Below are positions 1 to 9,306 of a stretch of 64,000 nucleotides of DNA, piece after piece. The notes under the pieces were generated by a model. It was given only the letters and a program-made list of their open reading frames with translations, searched no databases and was not told the DNA's origin. The translations under genes and the position numbers were made by a program. The stretch comes from Psychrobacter sp. P11G3. GTDB taxonomy: Bacteria; Pseudomonadota; Gammaproteobacteria; Pseudomonadales; Moraxellaceae. The first letter of the stretch is position 1. Each line of letters begins with the position of its first letter. Where the stretch lies: NCBI RefSeq assembly GCF_001435845.1, contig NZ_CM003596.1:2181137-2245136 (forward strand), in the 5' to 3' direction.

Positions 1-723
1 CCTATCGGTATGAAGGCGCATTTGGCAACGTTTATGGCCAACCATACCTTGAGCCCTGTACACAATGCACAAAAAGACTGCTCAGCAGTATCAGCAGCAC
101 CTTATGGTTCAGCGAGCATCTTGCCTATCTCATGGATGTATATTGCTATGATGGGCCGCGATGGTCTATTAAAAGCCACTGAATTAGCATTGTTGAACGC
201 AAACTATGTGGCAGCCGAATTAAAAGGTCACTACCCTGTCCTATATGCTGGCAAAAACGGCCGTGTGGCTCACGAATGTATCATCGATATTCGTCCGTTA
301 AAAGAAGAAACTGGCATCACGGAAAGCGATATCGCTAAGCGCTTGATGGATTATGGTTTCCATTCGCCAACGATGAGCTTCCCAGTCGCTGGTACGCTTA
401 TGATTGAGCCAACAGAGTCTGAGTCAAAAGAAGAGTTGGATCGCTTTATCAGTGCGCTAAAATCTATCAAAGCTGAAGCCATGAAAGCCAAAGCTGGTGA
501 AGATAACTGGACGCTAGAAGACAACCCATTAGTCAATGCACCGCATACGGCTGCTATGATTACTGGCGAAGAGTGGACGCATCCTTACAGCCGTGAGACT
601 GCTGCATTCCCACTGCCGTACATCCGTGCAAACAAGTTCTGGCCAAGTGTCGCTCGTGTCGATGATGCTTATGGTGATAAGAACCTAATGTGCTCTTGCC
701 CAAGTATCGAAAACTATATGTAA
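1..723 (+). CDS. gcvP: Glycine dehydrogenase (decarboxylating), P-protein, C-terminal part
   Basis: The frame is open from base 1 (reads P-I-G-M-K-A-H-L-A), so this is the 3' part of a gene starting left of the window; about 240 residues are present. The sequence matches the C-terminus of the PLP-dependent glycine cleavage P-protein: the segment with [15 protein letters not shown], then the HECIIDIRP and [15 protein letters not shown] strands, and a terminal region with [15 protein letters not shown] and [26 protein letters not shown] signatures typical of the family. The P-protein decarboxylates glycine and passes the aminomethyl group to lipoyl-H protein. A strong terminator follows at about 755-791. 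The PLP lysine region lies outside the window. Confidence 0.96.
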   Translation, partial: PIGMKAHLATFMANHTLSPVHNAQKDCSAVSAAPYGSASILPISWMYIAMMGRDGLLKATELALLNANYVAAELKGHYPVLYAGKNGRVAHECIIDIRPLKEETGITESDIAKRLMDYGFHSPTMSFPVAGTLMIEPTESESKEELDRFISALKSIKAEAMKAKAGEDNWTLEDNPLVNAPHTAAMITGEEWTHPYSRETAAFPLPYIRANKFWPSVARVDDAYGDKNLMCSCPSIENYM

Positions 724-754
724 TTATCATTTTTGATAGTTATTCTCTGTAGTA

Positions 755-791
755 AAAAACCTCCAAGTCAGCAGCTGACTTGGAGGTTTTT
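755..791 (+). terminator. Rho-independent terminator after gcvP
   Basis: A near-perfect inverted repeat with arms AAAACCTCCAAGTCAGC and its complement is followed by a T run. It lies 32 bases after the gcvP stop. Confidence 0.9.
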
Positions 792-929
792 ATTTGTCTG
801 ACTTTTTATCTATTACGTTAGCAGGTAATATTATCAATAAAATAAACGATAAGAACTCAATGTAATAAAAGCTTATATTGATAATAAGCTATTTATCTTA
901 AATTTCTGAAGCAACCATTGGACACTGCT

Positions 930-1619
930 ATGCAACATAAAGCGCCTAAACAAAAAACTCGCGTCATTCTAATTCACGGGCTACACCAAACCCCATGGAT
1001 TATGCGACCATTAGCCAAGCGCCTGCAAGCAGCAGGATTTGATACCCATCAGTATGGCTACCGTAGTATGCGTGATGGTATCAAAACCAATAGCGCTCGC
1101 TTGAATAGCTGGCTAGAAACAAACCATCACCCAGATCATCCTATAGATTTGGTTGGGCATAGTTTAGGTGGTTTGATCATTCGTGATTTTGTCGCTCAGT
1201 ATCCAAAATGGAAAATTGGACGTTGCGTGACTCTAGGAACACCGCATAGAGGCAGTGTGTGTGCAGATTATATCTGGCGATTGACTCCTGCTGTCGTAGG
1301 TCGCTCGTATGTCGACGCACTGGACGGCACAGTCGCGCCATTGCCCAAACACGTGACGCTAGGTGTCATCGCTGGCAACCGCCCGTATGGTCTAGGTCAG
1401 CTGTTTTTGCAATATCATAATCGCAAAATGCGCAAATCTGACAAGCCACCTCTTAACGAGCAACTTGCACATGACGGGACAGTATATATAGAAGAGACGA
1501 GGATAGAGTCTGCAGCTGATCATATCATTATGCCAGTCTCACATACTGGCATGCTAGTGAACCCAGAGGTCGCCGAGCAGACTCGATACTTTTTAGAGCA
1601 TGGACGATTTAAACGCTAA
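930..1619 (+). CDS. Alpha/beta hydrolase (lipase/PGAP1-like)
   Basis: An alpha/beta hydrolase of about 229 residues. It begins with the beta-strand and oxyanion region VILIHGLHQTPWIM, has the nucleophile elbow GHSLGG (serine about residue 78 from this start) and a conserved LGTPHRGS segment typical of DUF676/PGAP1-type lipases. A late histidine (SHTGM) can complete the triad. No signal peptide is obvious, so it is probably cytoplasmic. A TTG in frame at 918 adds four residues; I prefer the ATG at 930, though neither has a clear Shine-Dalgarno sequence. The substrate is unknown. It converges with rnd. Confidence 0.85.
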   Translation: MQHKAPKQKTRVILIHGLHQTPWIMRPLAKRLQAAGFDTHQYGYRSMRDGIKTNSARLNSWLETNHHPDHPIDLVGHSLGGLIIRDFVAQYPKWKIGRCVTLGTPHRGSVCADYIWRLTPAVVGRSYVDALDGTVAPLPKHVTLGVIAGNRPYGLGQLFLQYHNRKMRKSDKPPLNEQLAHDGTVYIEETRIESAADHIIMPVSHTGMLVNPEVAEQTRYFLEHGRFKR

Positions 1620-1669
1620 GAGCTGTATGAATATTTGAGTGTCAGTTTTCAGTCTTATTAAACGCTGTT

Positions 1670-3010
1670 TTATTGAACACGAATACCCATGCCCTGCTGC
1701 AGTTCAGTTTTATGCTTTTTGATGACTGGAATTAAGGTTTTAATAACCCAGTCGTTACGCCAACCTTTTAGCCCTTGTGGCAGTTCGCTCACATCTTTAT
1801 CAAGAGCAACCACTTCATACAATTGCCCTAGCCATTTTTTACGCATCAATACACTGGCAGGTATACCGATTTCGCGCGCATGCTCATCAATCGCTTGCTG
1901 CACTGCTTTTGATAATACTTTATTTTTTGAGCGATATGGTGGCACTAGACATTCTGGATGCTCTGTAGGCGGTAGACTTTTGGCATCTCTGATTACTTTC
2001 AGCAGCTCTTCGCCATATAGTCGCAGCATACTACGGTGCATGGTTGTTTTATGTGCCAGCTCTCGCATGCTGTTTGGCTTTTCAGTGACAATCTCTCGTA
2101 CTGCTTGTTTTTTTATCACAAAGGTACGCGGTTGATTGGTCGCACGAGCCAGCTCTTCTCGCCACGTAGCCACACCTTTGAGTATCGCCATTTGCTGCGA
2201 GTTATAGCGGTAATCTGCCATCGTTAAATACATCGCTTCATCTTCGACGTGCTGCGTGTCATACAAATCACTGGCATAGAGCTGACAGTCGGCCCAAACA
2301 TAATCATACAACCCTTGAGCCTTAAGCGCATGTTCGATACTGAGATATAGCGCTGGCAAATAACGCACATCGTCGATGGCATATTGCTCTTGCTCATCTG
2401 TCAACGGACGCTGGAGCCAATCAGACTGACTATGTTCTTTATCGATATGCATATCTAGCTGATCGGCCAGTGCCTGCTGATACCCCATTTGCAATTGACC
2501 CGTTAGATAAGACAATGCAATTTGCGTATCGAAGATATTGGTCAACGGTGGGCAGCCAGACAACAGATAAAAAATGCCCAAATCTTCGCCGCAAGCATGC
2601 CAGATAGCCACATCTACTTTGCGTAGCGCTTCCCACAGTTCAGCCATTTGTAACTGGGGTGCATCCAGCAAATAAACATGATCGCCAGTATTTAATTGCA
2701 CAAGTGCCAAGCGCGGATAATAAGTGTCACGCTTGATAAACTCAGTATCTAAGGCTACGCGTCCGCAAGTCGCTAAGGCATCGATAACCTCATCTAAATC
2801 GCCTTGCTTACGTACCCAAGTAATAGCAACGTCATCGGCAATATCCAACAGTGCATCAATATCTAGCACCTCAGCATCTGGAGTATTAGTAGCTGACTCA
2901 GATGAAGTGGCTGCTGACATTGGCTCAATATTAGCGGGTTCTTGTAATGAGCCATCATTGATATCAGAAGCATTTGATTGAGCTGAGGCGTTTGAAACGT
3001 TATTGGACAC
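1670..3010 (-). CDS. rnd: Ribonuclease D
   Basis: 446 residues. The DEDD-type 3'-5' exonuclease domain covers about 80-245: motif I VALDTEFI, the AIWHACGEDLGIF region (motif II) and a motif III near YAIDDVRYLPALY. An HRDC-like C-terminal region follows (about 265-345, containing WREELARATNQPRTFVI). RNase D trims the 3' ends of tRNA precursors and other stable RNAs. Compared with E. coli RNase D (about 375 aa) it has roughly 65 extra N-terminal residues, rich in S, A, N, D and E and apparently disordered. It lies downstream of recR on the same strand, 135 bases away, and may be its own transcript. Confidence 0.93.
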   Translation of the reverse strand: MSNNVSNASAQSNASDINDGSLQEPANIEPMSAATSSESATNTPDAEVLDIDALLDIADDVAITWVRKQGDLDEVIDALATCGRVALDTEFIKRDTYYPRLALVQLNTGDHVYLLDAPQLQMAELWEALRKVDVAIWHACGEDLGIFYLLSGCPPLTNIFDTQIALSYLTGQLQMGYQQALADQLDMHIDKEHSQSDWLQRPLTDEQEQYAIDDVRYLPALYLSIEHALKAQGLYDYVWADCQLYASDLYDTQHVEDEAMYLTMADYRYNSQQMAILKGVATWREELARATNQPRTFVIKKQAVREIVTEKPNSMRELAHKTTMHRSMLRLYGEELLKVIRDAKSLPPTEHPECLVPPYRSKNKVLSKAVQQAIDEHAREIGIPASVLMRKKWLGQLYEVVALDKDVSELPQGLKGWRNDWVIKTLIPVIKKHKTELQQGMGIRVQ

Positions 3011-3145
3011 GGGCAGATACCTGCATTAATAGGAGAAAATAAAACGCTAAACCGCGCCTTAATAAAATTAAAAGATAAACAATAATAAAGTAATTATAGC
3101 AATTCCAAGAAATGAATTGGGTAAGACTTTGAAGCAATCAAAACA

Positions 3146-3739
3146 TTATAAAAAAGAACGATTTTGCATGGCTTGACCAAGCGTCATACTATCCAGATAC
3201 TCAAGCTCGCCGCCCATCGGCACACCTTGTGCTAAACGCGTCACTTTATTGACATGACGACTGACAGCTTCACTAATAAAGTGCGCAGTAGTCTGCCCTT
3301 CGACAGTCGTACCTGTTGCCAGTATCAGCTCTTCGACAGGTTCTTGCTTCACTCGCCATACCAGCTGATCGATATTTAAGTCGTCTGCGCTGACACCGTC
3401 AATTGGTGATAGATGCCCGCCCAACACAAAATAACGACCACGGTAACCAGCTGTCTGCTCAATCGCCATCACATCTGCTGCTGTCTCGACCACGCATAGC
3501 AGACTGTCATCACGTCTAACATCTTGGCAAAGCGGACATACAGCCTCATCACTAAAGCTATGACAACGCTGACATTCAACAATATCACGCATGGCTTCAT
3601 CTAGTGCTTGGGCGAGTGCCATGCCTTGTGGGCGTTTTTTACTGAGCAGATGTAGCGCCATTCGTTGGGCACTTTTTTGACCGACGCCTGGCAATATACG
3701 CAGCTGTTTGACCAGCTGATCAAATTTGGCTGTAAGCAA
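3146..3739 (-). CDS. recR: Recombination mediator protein RecR
   Basis: 197 residues, the normal RecR length. In order: a helix-hairpin-helix ([17 protein letters not shown]), a four-cysteine zinc finger (C56, C59, C68, C71) and a Toprim domain starting with [15 protein letters not shown]. RecR acts with RecO and RecF to load RecA onto SSB-coated gapped DNA. The start is a TTG, supported by an AAGGAAG Shine-Dalgarno sequence about six bases upstream. It lies downstream of ybaB in the conserved ybaB-recR order, but a hairpin separates the two here, so partial attenuation is possible. Confidence 0.97.
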   Translation of the reverse strand: MLTAKFDQLVKQLRILPGVGQKSAQRMALHLLSKKRPQGMALAQALDEAMRDIVECQRCHSFSDEAVCPLCQDVRRDDSLLCVVETAADVMAIEQTAGYRGRYFVLGGHLSPIDGVSADDLNIDQLVWRVKQEPVEELILATGTTVEGQTTAHFISEAVSRHVNKVTRLAQGVPMGGELEYLDSMTLGQAMQNRSFL

Positions 3740-3744
3740 AGTAG

Positions 3745-3751
3745 CTTCCTT
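3745..3751 (-). promoter_or_regulatory. Shine-Dalgarno that supports the TTG start of recR
   Basis: The minus strand reads AAGGAAG, then five to six bases, then TTG. No ATG in this frame is placed well for RecR's N-terminus. Confidence 0.7.
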
Positions 3752-3791
3752 TAGTTGACTTTATCTAACTGAATTTATAAATCGTAGCTAT

Positions 3792-3831
3792 AAAAATGGG
3801 GTCGTATCGTGTCGATAACAACCCCATTTTT
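3792..3831 (-). terminator. Hairpin with T run between ybaB and recR
   Basis: Arms AAAAATGGGG and CCCCATTTTT are separated by a 20-base loop region. The stem is symmetrical and could end ybaB transcription or attenuate read-through into recR. Confidence 0.65.
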
Positions 3832-3856
3832 GTGTTCAGTCTAAAGTATTTAATGC

Positions 3857-4186
3857 TTAGAACATACCTTGCATACCTGGTGGTAGACCTATACCTGAGG
3901 TCGCGCCAGCCATGGTTTCTTCGTATAGCTCATCCGCTTGACGCACCGCATCATTGATAGCCGCAGCGATGAGATCTTCGATCATATCTGGCTCATCTTC
4001 TAGCAGACTTGGATCGATGGTTAAACGCTTAACCACGTGACGACCAGTCATCGTTACTTTAACTAGGCCACTGCCCGCTTCTGCTTGCACTTCTTTGTTA
4101 GCAAGTTCTTTCTTGGCGTTTTCAACGTTTGCTTCTACTTTCTTTTGCATCGTTTGTGCTTGTTGCATCAATGCTTGAATGTTCAT
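3857..4186 (-). CDS. ybaB: YbaB/EbfC family nucleoid-associated protein
   Basis: 109 residues, the usual size of this DNA-binding dimer family. The sequence has the typical layout: a long N-terminal helix ([28 protein letters not shown]), a central beta segment ([21 protein letters not shown]) and an acidic helix ([17 protein letters not shown]), followed by a glycine/methionine-rich tail (LPPGMQGMF). It lies directly upstream of recR, as in most proteobacteria. The family binds DNA in the nucleoid; its exact role is not settled. Confidence 0.95.
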   Translation of the reverse strand: MNIQALMQQAQTMQKKVEANVENAKKELANKEVQAEAGSGLVKVTMTGRHVVKRLTIDPSLLEDEPDMIEDLIAAAINDAVRQADELYEETMAGATSGIGLPPGMQGMF

Positions 4187-4290
4187 AGTTGCCTCTTTTG
4201 TTATTTATGGTTTGTATTTTATGCTAGTGCGTATAGTAATTAATAACGTAAAGTTAATGCAATGCGTTAGTGCAGATTATACCGTTATCT

Positions 4291-5565
4291 TTATAAACTG
4301 TCTAAACCACGTGCTAAGTCTTTGATAATATCTTCCACATCTTCCAGACCTACCGATAGACGAATCAGACCGTCTTTAACGCCAGCTTCGGCACGAGCTT
4401 CAGCAGTTAGACGGAAATGCGTGGTGGTTGCAGGATGAGTAATCGTGGTTTTGGCATCGCCCAAGTTATTGGTGATAGAGACCATTTGTGTTGAATCAAT
4501 CACATGCCACGCCGCTTCTTTGGTATCACGGCTATCAGATGCCTTGACTTCGAAGCCCATGATAGCACCGTAACCGTCCTTCATGTGATGCTGACGTGTG
4601 GCAAGTTCGTGCGCAGAATGGTCACTCAAGCCTGAGAAATGCACGGTACTGACATTAGGATGATTGACCAAAAATTCTGCCACTTGATTGGCATTTTGGC
4701 AATGCGCTTGCATACGCAATTTGAGCGTCTCAAGCCCCTTGGTAAATACCCAAGCATTGAACGGACTCATGCTAATACCGCCTGAGCGTACCACGGTAAA
4801 CGCTTCTTGCATCAGCTTATCACTGCCGACCAACGCACCGCCTAATACGCGACCCTGACCATCCAAATATTTGGTTGCAGAGTGAATGACCACATCCGCA
4901 CCCAAATCTAATGGCCGCTGCAATGCTGGCGTTGCAAAGCAGTTATCAACGACGAGTAATATATCATTAGCTTTACATAGCTGACTCAAATAACCGATAT
5001 CGCAAATCTGCGCCAATGGATTACTTGGGCTTTCGCAATAGATCACCTTGGTATTTGGTTGAACCGCATTGGCCCATGCCTCATTGTCGAAACAATCAAC
5101 GTAGCTGACTTCAACGCCAAACTTGGCCATATAGTTGTTAAACAGACCGATAGATGAGCCGAATAACTGGTTGGCCGCTAGCAAATGGTCGCCCGCTTTT
5201 AGGTATGCCAAGCACATGGTCAAAATAGCGCCCATACCAGAGGCCGTTGCAACTGCGCGTTCACCATTCTCTAGTGCAGCTAAACGACGCTCAAAAGTAC
5301 GTACGCTTGGATTGGTATGACGAGAGTAGACATTGCCTGTTTTTGTACCGTCAAAATGAGCGGCAGCATCAGCGGCTGAACGATAAACGTAAGAGCTGGT
5401 GGTAAAAATAGGCTCTGAATGCTCGCCTTCGTCTGTACGGTGTTGACCTGCCCGCACTGCGATGGTCTGCATGCCATAATCAAGCCCTAAATCTAAGGCA
5501 TCGTTGCGCCAGTTTGAATCTAACTTGTTCAAACTGCTCTCATCATGGTTTTGCGACTGACTCAT
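4291..5565 (-). CDS. metZ: O-succinylhomoserine sulfhydrylase
   Basis: 424 residues, a PLP enzyme of the Cys/Met metabolism family. Visible motifs are the N-terminal SRHTNPSVRTFERRLAALE, the substrate region CESPSNPLAQICDI, VVDNCFATPALQRPLDLGADVV and the Schiff-base lysine K232 in HSATKYLDGQ. The conserved N-terminal EPIFTTSSYVY is also present. MetZ condenses O-succinylhomoserine with sulfide to give homocysteine in methionine synthesis. It is monocistronic by spacing, with a 446-base upstream gap shared divergently with the phospholipase D gene. Cystathionine gamma-synthase is the main alternative, but the overall sequence resembles MetZ more. Confidence 0.9.
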   Translation of the reverse strand: MSQSQNHDESSLNKLDSNWRNDALDLGLDYGMQTIAVRAGQHRTDEGEHSEPIFTTSSYVYRSAADAAAHFDGTKTGNVYSRHTNPSVRTFERRLAALENGERAVATASGMGAILTMCLAYLKAGDHLLAANQLFGSSIGLFNNYMAKFGVEVSYVDCFDNEAWANAVQPNTKVIYCESPSNPLAQICDIGYLSQLCKANDILLVVDNCFATPALQRPLDLGADVVIHSATKYLDGQGRVLGGALVGSDKLMQEAFTVVRSGGISMSPFNAWVFTKGLETLKLRMQAHCQNANQVAEFLVNHPNVSTVHFSGLSDHSAHELATRQHHMKDGYGAIMGFEVKASDSRDTKEAAWHVIDSTQMVSITNNLGDAKTTITHPATTTHFRLTAEARAEAGVKDGLIRLSVGLEDVEDIIKDLARGLDSL

Positions 5566-6011
5566 AAACGTTCCGTTACTTTGGTTGGTATTTTATTGAT
5601 TAGTATATTATTGGTTGGTCTTTTAATTGAAATAAAATGACTGCTTATTCTTCTGATTATCGACCGAATTTATCAGCGTTATCATATCATGTCGACTTAT
5701 TCCGCACAGCTGGTTTCAAATGGCCACTAAATATTGTTTTCGAATACAAAAGACGTATCAATTCTACTGCTTAAAATATGCCACAGATATAATTAAACAC
5801 TACTTAAAAAACAATGATTTCGTGCGCTAAATCTAACAAAAATAACGTATTTATAATAGGCAGATATCGCAACAGCTGCTAAGCTTAGCGACGATTTAGA
5901 TTTTGCCACGCATAATACAACAACAGTTTGGTAATTCATCTAACAAGAGTGTTTCAAGTACTCAGAATCATTATTTATCAGTACATTTAGGCTCATTAAG
6001 GTAAATTCGTT
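5566..6011. other. Divergent intergenic region metZ / ClsC-like gene
   Basis: 446 AT-rich bases with no supported gene. The motif TTGGTTGGT occurs twice, at 5581 and 5611, 30 bases apart and just upstream of metZ. That spacing would place both copies on nearly the same DNA face, so a regulator site is possible but unproven. I could not recognise a SAM riboswitch. Confidence 0.5.
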
Positions 6012-7646
6012 ATGTCGATGTTCAGTATAGAACCAAGCAGCTTATCGTTGAGTCTAACCCTAGGACTGACTTTAGGTCTTAGTGCTTGCCAGAGTTTGCC
6101 CAAGCAGCCACATTTACCAGAAAGCCAAGCACTATCAGCACGCGTAGAAGCGCTATATTCAGACGAGCAAACGACGCAAGGTGAGACGAACAAGGCTAGC
6201 AGCACTGGTTTGGTCTCTGCGATTAGTGCGCAGAACGACATCCATCCTGATTTGTCTGGTTACCATCCAATCGTGACTGGAGCGAATGCTTTTGCGGCAC
6301 GTAGCATCCTGACAGATATGGCCACGCGCAATATTGATGCGCAGTATTATATTTGGCATAACGATCAGGCTGGTCAGCTTCTGTTAAAAGATTTATGGGA
6401 GGCAGCTGAGCGCGGTGTGATTGTGCGCTTATTGTTAGATGATTTTAATAATAGTGCCAAGTTTGACCAGCATTTATTACGTTTTGCCAGTCATCCTAAT
6501 ATCGCGGTGCGTATTATCAATCCTTTAATGCATCGTAAGTTTCCGACGTTGAACTATGTGACTGGTCTGCCGCGTATCAATCGCCGCATGCACAATAAGA
6601 GCATGACCTTTGATAAGCAGATTACCATCATCGGTGGGCGTAATATCGGCAACGAATACCTTAGTAATGATCAAAGTAGCCAATTTGCAGATTTGGATGT
6701 CTTACTTATCGGTAAAGTCGTCGCAGATATTGATAACAGTTTTTATGACTATTGGTCATCGCCTTTATCATTTGATATCGAGACCCTAGCGAAATTTGAT
6801 AATGACGTTACGCCTGATTTTTTAAAGGCCTTAGATAAGCTCGGTCTGGATGAAGAAAACAACGAAGGCAGCAGCTTGACGGTTTATAAGGCTGCGATCA
6901 AAGACTCTACGATTGATAGTGACTTGATTAATAAGCGTGTGCCTTTCCGTTGGACCGACATGCAATTCTTAAGTGATAATGTTGGCAAACTAAGCAAAAC
7001 GGTTCCTGCCGATACCAACTTGGTTCATCAGTTGCGTAACTTGCTTGGTAGCCCAACCAAGAAATTGACGATTATTTCCTCTTATTTTGTACCGACCAAA
7101 GATGGCGTTGATACATTGGTTAAGTTGGCTGAAGCTGGTGTCGATATTAAGATATTAACCAACTCATTTGATGCGACCGATGTGACTGCAGTGCATTCTG
7201 GTTATAGCCAGTGGCGACCTCGCCTGCTTCGTTCAGGCGTCAAAATATATGAGCTAAAATCGACCGCTGCTGAAGAAAAACGTGACAACAAACTGTGGCG
7301 GGCCCGTAGTCAATCTTCAACCAGTTTGCACGCAAAAACGTTTGCAGTAGATGATTATCAAGTCTTTATTGGTTCATACAACGTTGACCCACGCTCTGCC
7401 AATATCAACACTGAGATGGGTGTCATTATCAATGATGACGAGCTAGCAAGACAGCTGCACGGTGCGCTTAGTGATGATTTGTTAAATCAGGCTTATGAGG
7501 TCAAGCTGTTAGATAATGGCAGTTTAGAGTGGCACACGATGGAAGATGGCAAAGAGGTCGTTTACGAGTCAGAGCCACGGGTCGATATGGGTGATCATAT
7601 TTGGCTTACTATCATGTCTTGGCTACCCATCGATTGGCTGCTGTAA
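6012..7646 (+). CDS. Phospholipase D family lipoprotein, cardiolipin synthase ClsC-like
   Basis: 544 residues. The N-terminus is a lipoprotein signal (hydrophobic run ending LSAC, Cys26). Two HKD motifs follow: H194-x-K196-x4-D201 with GGRNIGNEY after it, and H440-x-K442-x4-D447 with GSYNVDPRSANINTEMG after it. Two HKDs make one active site in this family. The layout fits ClsC-type cardiolipin synthases (phosphatidylglycerol plus phosphatidylethanolamine) or a related periplasmic PLD. It is apparently monocistronic, with a hairpin terminator downstream. The exact lipid substrate is inferred only. Confidence 0.85.
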   Translation: MSMFSIEPSSLSLSLTLGLTLGLSACQSLPKQPHLPESQALSARVEALYSDEQTTQGETNKASSTGLVSAISAQNDIHPDLSGYHPIVTGANAFAARSILTDMATRNIDAQYYIWHNDQAGQLLLKDLWEAAERGVIVRLLLDDFNNSAKFDQHLLRFASHPNIAVRIINPLMHRKFPTLNYVTGLPRINRRMHNKSMTFDKQITIIGGRNIGNEYLSNDQSSQFADLDVLLIGKVVADIDNSFYDYWSSPLSFDIETLAKFDNDVTPDFLKALDKLGLDEENNEGSSLTVYKAAIKDSTIDSDLINKRVPFRWTDMQFLSDNVGKLSKTVPADTNLVHQLRNLLGSPTKKLTIISSYFVPTKDGVDTLVKLAEAGVDIKILTNSFDATDVTAVHSGYSQWRPRLLRSGVKIYELKSTAAEEKRDNKLWRARSQSSTSLHAKTFAVDDYQVFIGSYNVDPRSANINTEMGVIINDDELARQLHGALSDDLLNQAYEVKLLDNGSLEWHTMEDGKEVVYESEPRVDMGDHIWLTIMSWLPIDWLL

Positions 7647-7762
7647 TATGTAAATTCTTTTCTAAACAGTCCTTAAAAGTACAGGATGTGCAGTTTCGCT
7701 TCTGGTAAAAGCCATATCCTGTAATCAAAGTTCTTATTACAACACACACAAAATTACTGTTT

Positions 7763-7803
7763 CGGCAAATCATTGTTTATATACTTTGATTTGCCGGTTT
7801 TTA
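7763..7803 (+). terminator. Terminator after the PLD lipoprotein gene
   Basis: Arms CGGCAAATCA and TGATTTGCCG are followed by GTTTTTA. Confidence 0.7.
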
Positions 7804-7870
7804 TCATGGCCGATTATCTAAACGATGATCGTCTTAATGACCACTTTACTCTGTGGATATGTGATCTATT

Positions 7871-9175
7871 ATGCCGTCTCGTTCTCAATACGCCTTAATG
7901 TCTACTAAAGACAAAAACATAGTGATGTTCATTAGTTTCATTAGCGCTGTGATATTTTTTGATTTTTTGATTTATTTATATATCTCAGACATTGTCACAG
8001 CTGCGTTTTTTCCTGCTAATGCTGATCCTAGAGTTGCTAAACTGCAAGGAATGGGACTTTTTGTCATTGGTTATTTAGCTCGTCCGTTTGGTGGTATTCT
8101 TTTTGGCCGTTATGGTGACATCATAGGTCGAAAGCCTATTCTATTAATTAGCCTACTTGTTACTACAGGTAGTTTGCTTGCGATGGCATGCTTGCCCACT
8201 TATGCACAATGGGGCATCTTTGCTCCTGCTTTATTCATTCTATTAAGAATTATACAGGGTATGGCATACGGACTCTATGTTCCCTTATCTTGGGTATTTG
8301 TGGCAGAGCATGTGCCCAGACAGTATTTATCAGTAGCCTGTAGCTACGTGACTGCCAGCTTCTTTGTGGGTGTGTTATTTTCAAATGCATTTTTTATGTG
8401 GCTCTCTAGCTTTATGACTACAGCCGAGTTAACTGAATATGGATGGCGCTTGCCATTTTTAGTTGCCGCTGTACTAAGTGCTTTACCGTTATTGGTGTGG
8501 CGAATGGTTGGAGAAACGCCTTTCTTCTTGGCACTCGTAAAGCCGAAGACAGGTAAAAATGCAGGTAAACCACTGACGTTACTTTTTAAACATTGCAAGC
8601 ATTCTATTTTTATCGGTATGGTGCTGACGTTAGTAATCTCTAGTATTTCTACTGTTATCGTTTTGCTATTACCTGACTTGATAGAGATAAACTTTTCGTT
8701 GGACAGTGATTTATTCGGGTTCTCCCATAGCCTGGGCATCATATTTATAATTTTTGGCTGTATATTCTATGGGATGATTTCTAACCACGAGAATTTCGGT
8801 AAAGTGTTGGTAATCGGTTCAATTTTACTGATTGCCCAAATGCTAGCGTTCTTTTACCACTTGCAGGCGGGCGGTGATTATATATTAATCATGTATGCGA
8901 TTTTAGGCTTCTGTGCTGGCGTGATTGGTATGGTCCCTGCTATCCTTGTAGAGCTGTTTCCGACCAATGTACGTCTGACTGGCGTTGCTTTTTGCAACAA
9001 TGTCACACAGGGTATCGTGGGTGTACTGATACCTTTTGGTCTTGGATACGCCACAACTCTAGTAAGCTTTTCACCAGCACTGTACATTGCCTTTATTGGC
9101 TTTATCGGTATTATCATGGGGCTTTATTTTTATAATTTGCCCGAGTTGAAAAAGATTGACCACGTTATTGTATAG
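7871..9175 (+). CDS. MFS transporter, metabolite:H+ symporter-like
   Basis: 434 residues, strongly hydrophobic, about 12 membrane segments. The loop after TM2 carries the MFS signature as RPFGGILFGRYGDIIGRKPILL, and a second half-repeat follows. The domain order and RPFGG.FGR.GD..GRK form resemble the MHS family (ProP, KgtP, ShiA), which takes up organic acids, betaines or osmolytes with protons. The inner-membrane location is clear; the substrate cannot be told from sequence. It stands alone between two terminator-like hairpins. Confidence 0.85.
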   Translation: MPSRSQYALMSTKDKNIVMFISFISAVIFFDFLIYLYISDIVTAAFFPANADPRVAKLQGMGLFVIGYLARPFGGILFGRYGDIIGRKPILLISLLVTTGSLLAMACLPTYAQWGIFAPALFILLRIIQGMAYGLYVPLSWVFVAEHVPRQYLSVACSYVTASFFVGVLFSNAFFMWLSSFMTTAELTEYGWRLPFLVAAVLSALPLLVWRMVGETPFFLALVKPKTGKNAGKPLTLLFKHCKHSIFIGMVLTLVISSISTVIVLLLPDLIEINFSLDSDLFGFSHSLGIIFIIFGCIFYGMISNHENFGKVLVIGSILLIAQMLAFFYHLQAGGDYILIMYAILGFCAGVIGMVPAILVELFPTNVRLTGVAFCNNVTQGIVGVLIPFGLGYATTLVSFSPALYIAFIGFIGIIMGLYFYNLPELKKIDHVIV

Positions 9176-9232
9176 GTAAATAGTCAATTGCCGCTTCGCA
9201 TAATGATTGAAGCTCTAGAAAATCTTGAAAAT

Positions 9233-9266
9233 AAGGTGCAGTGGGTTGTCTCATCCATTGCACCTT
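9233..9266 (+). terminator. Hairpin after the MFS gene
   Basis: A 12-bp stem with one G-T pair (arms AAGGTGCAGTGG and CCATTGCACCTT). The following T run is weak (CTCCATTTATTT), so this is a probable but not strong terminator. Confidence 0.5.
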
Positions 9267-9306
9267 CTCCATTTATTTAAGACACAAATATTAAGGCTTA
9301 ATCACC

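Noticed and set aside
5566..6011. SAM riboswitch upstream of metZ
   Set aside because: I looked for a conserved pairing pattern and core bases but found none; only a doubled TTGGTTGGT is visible.
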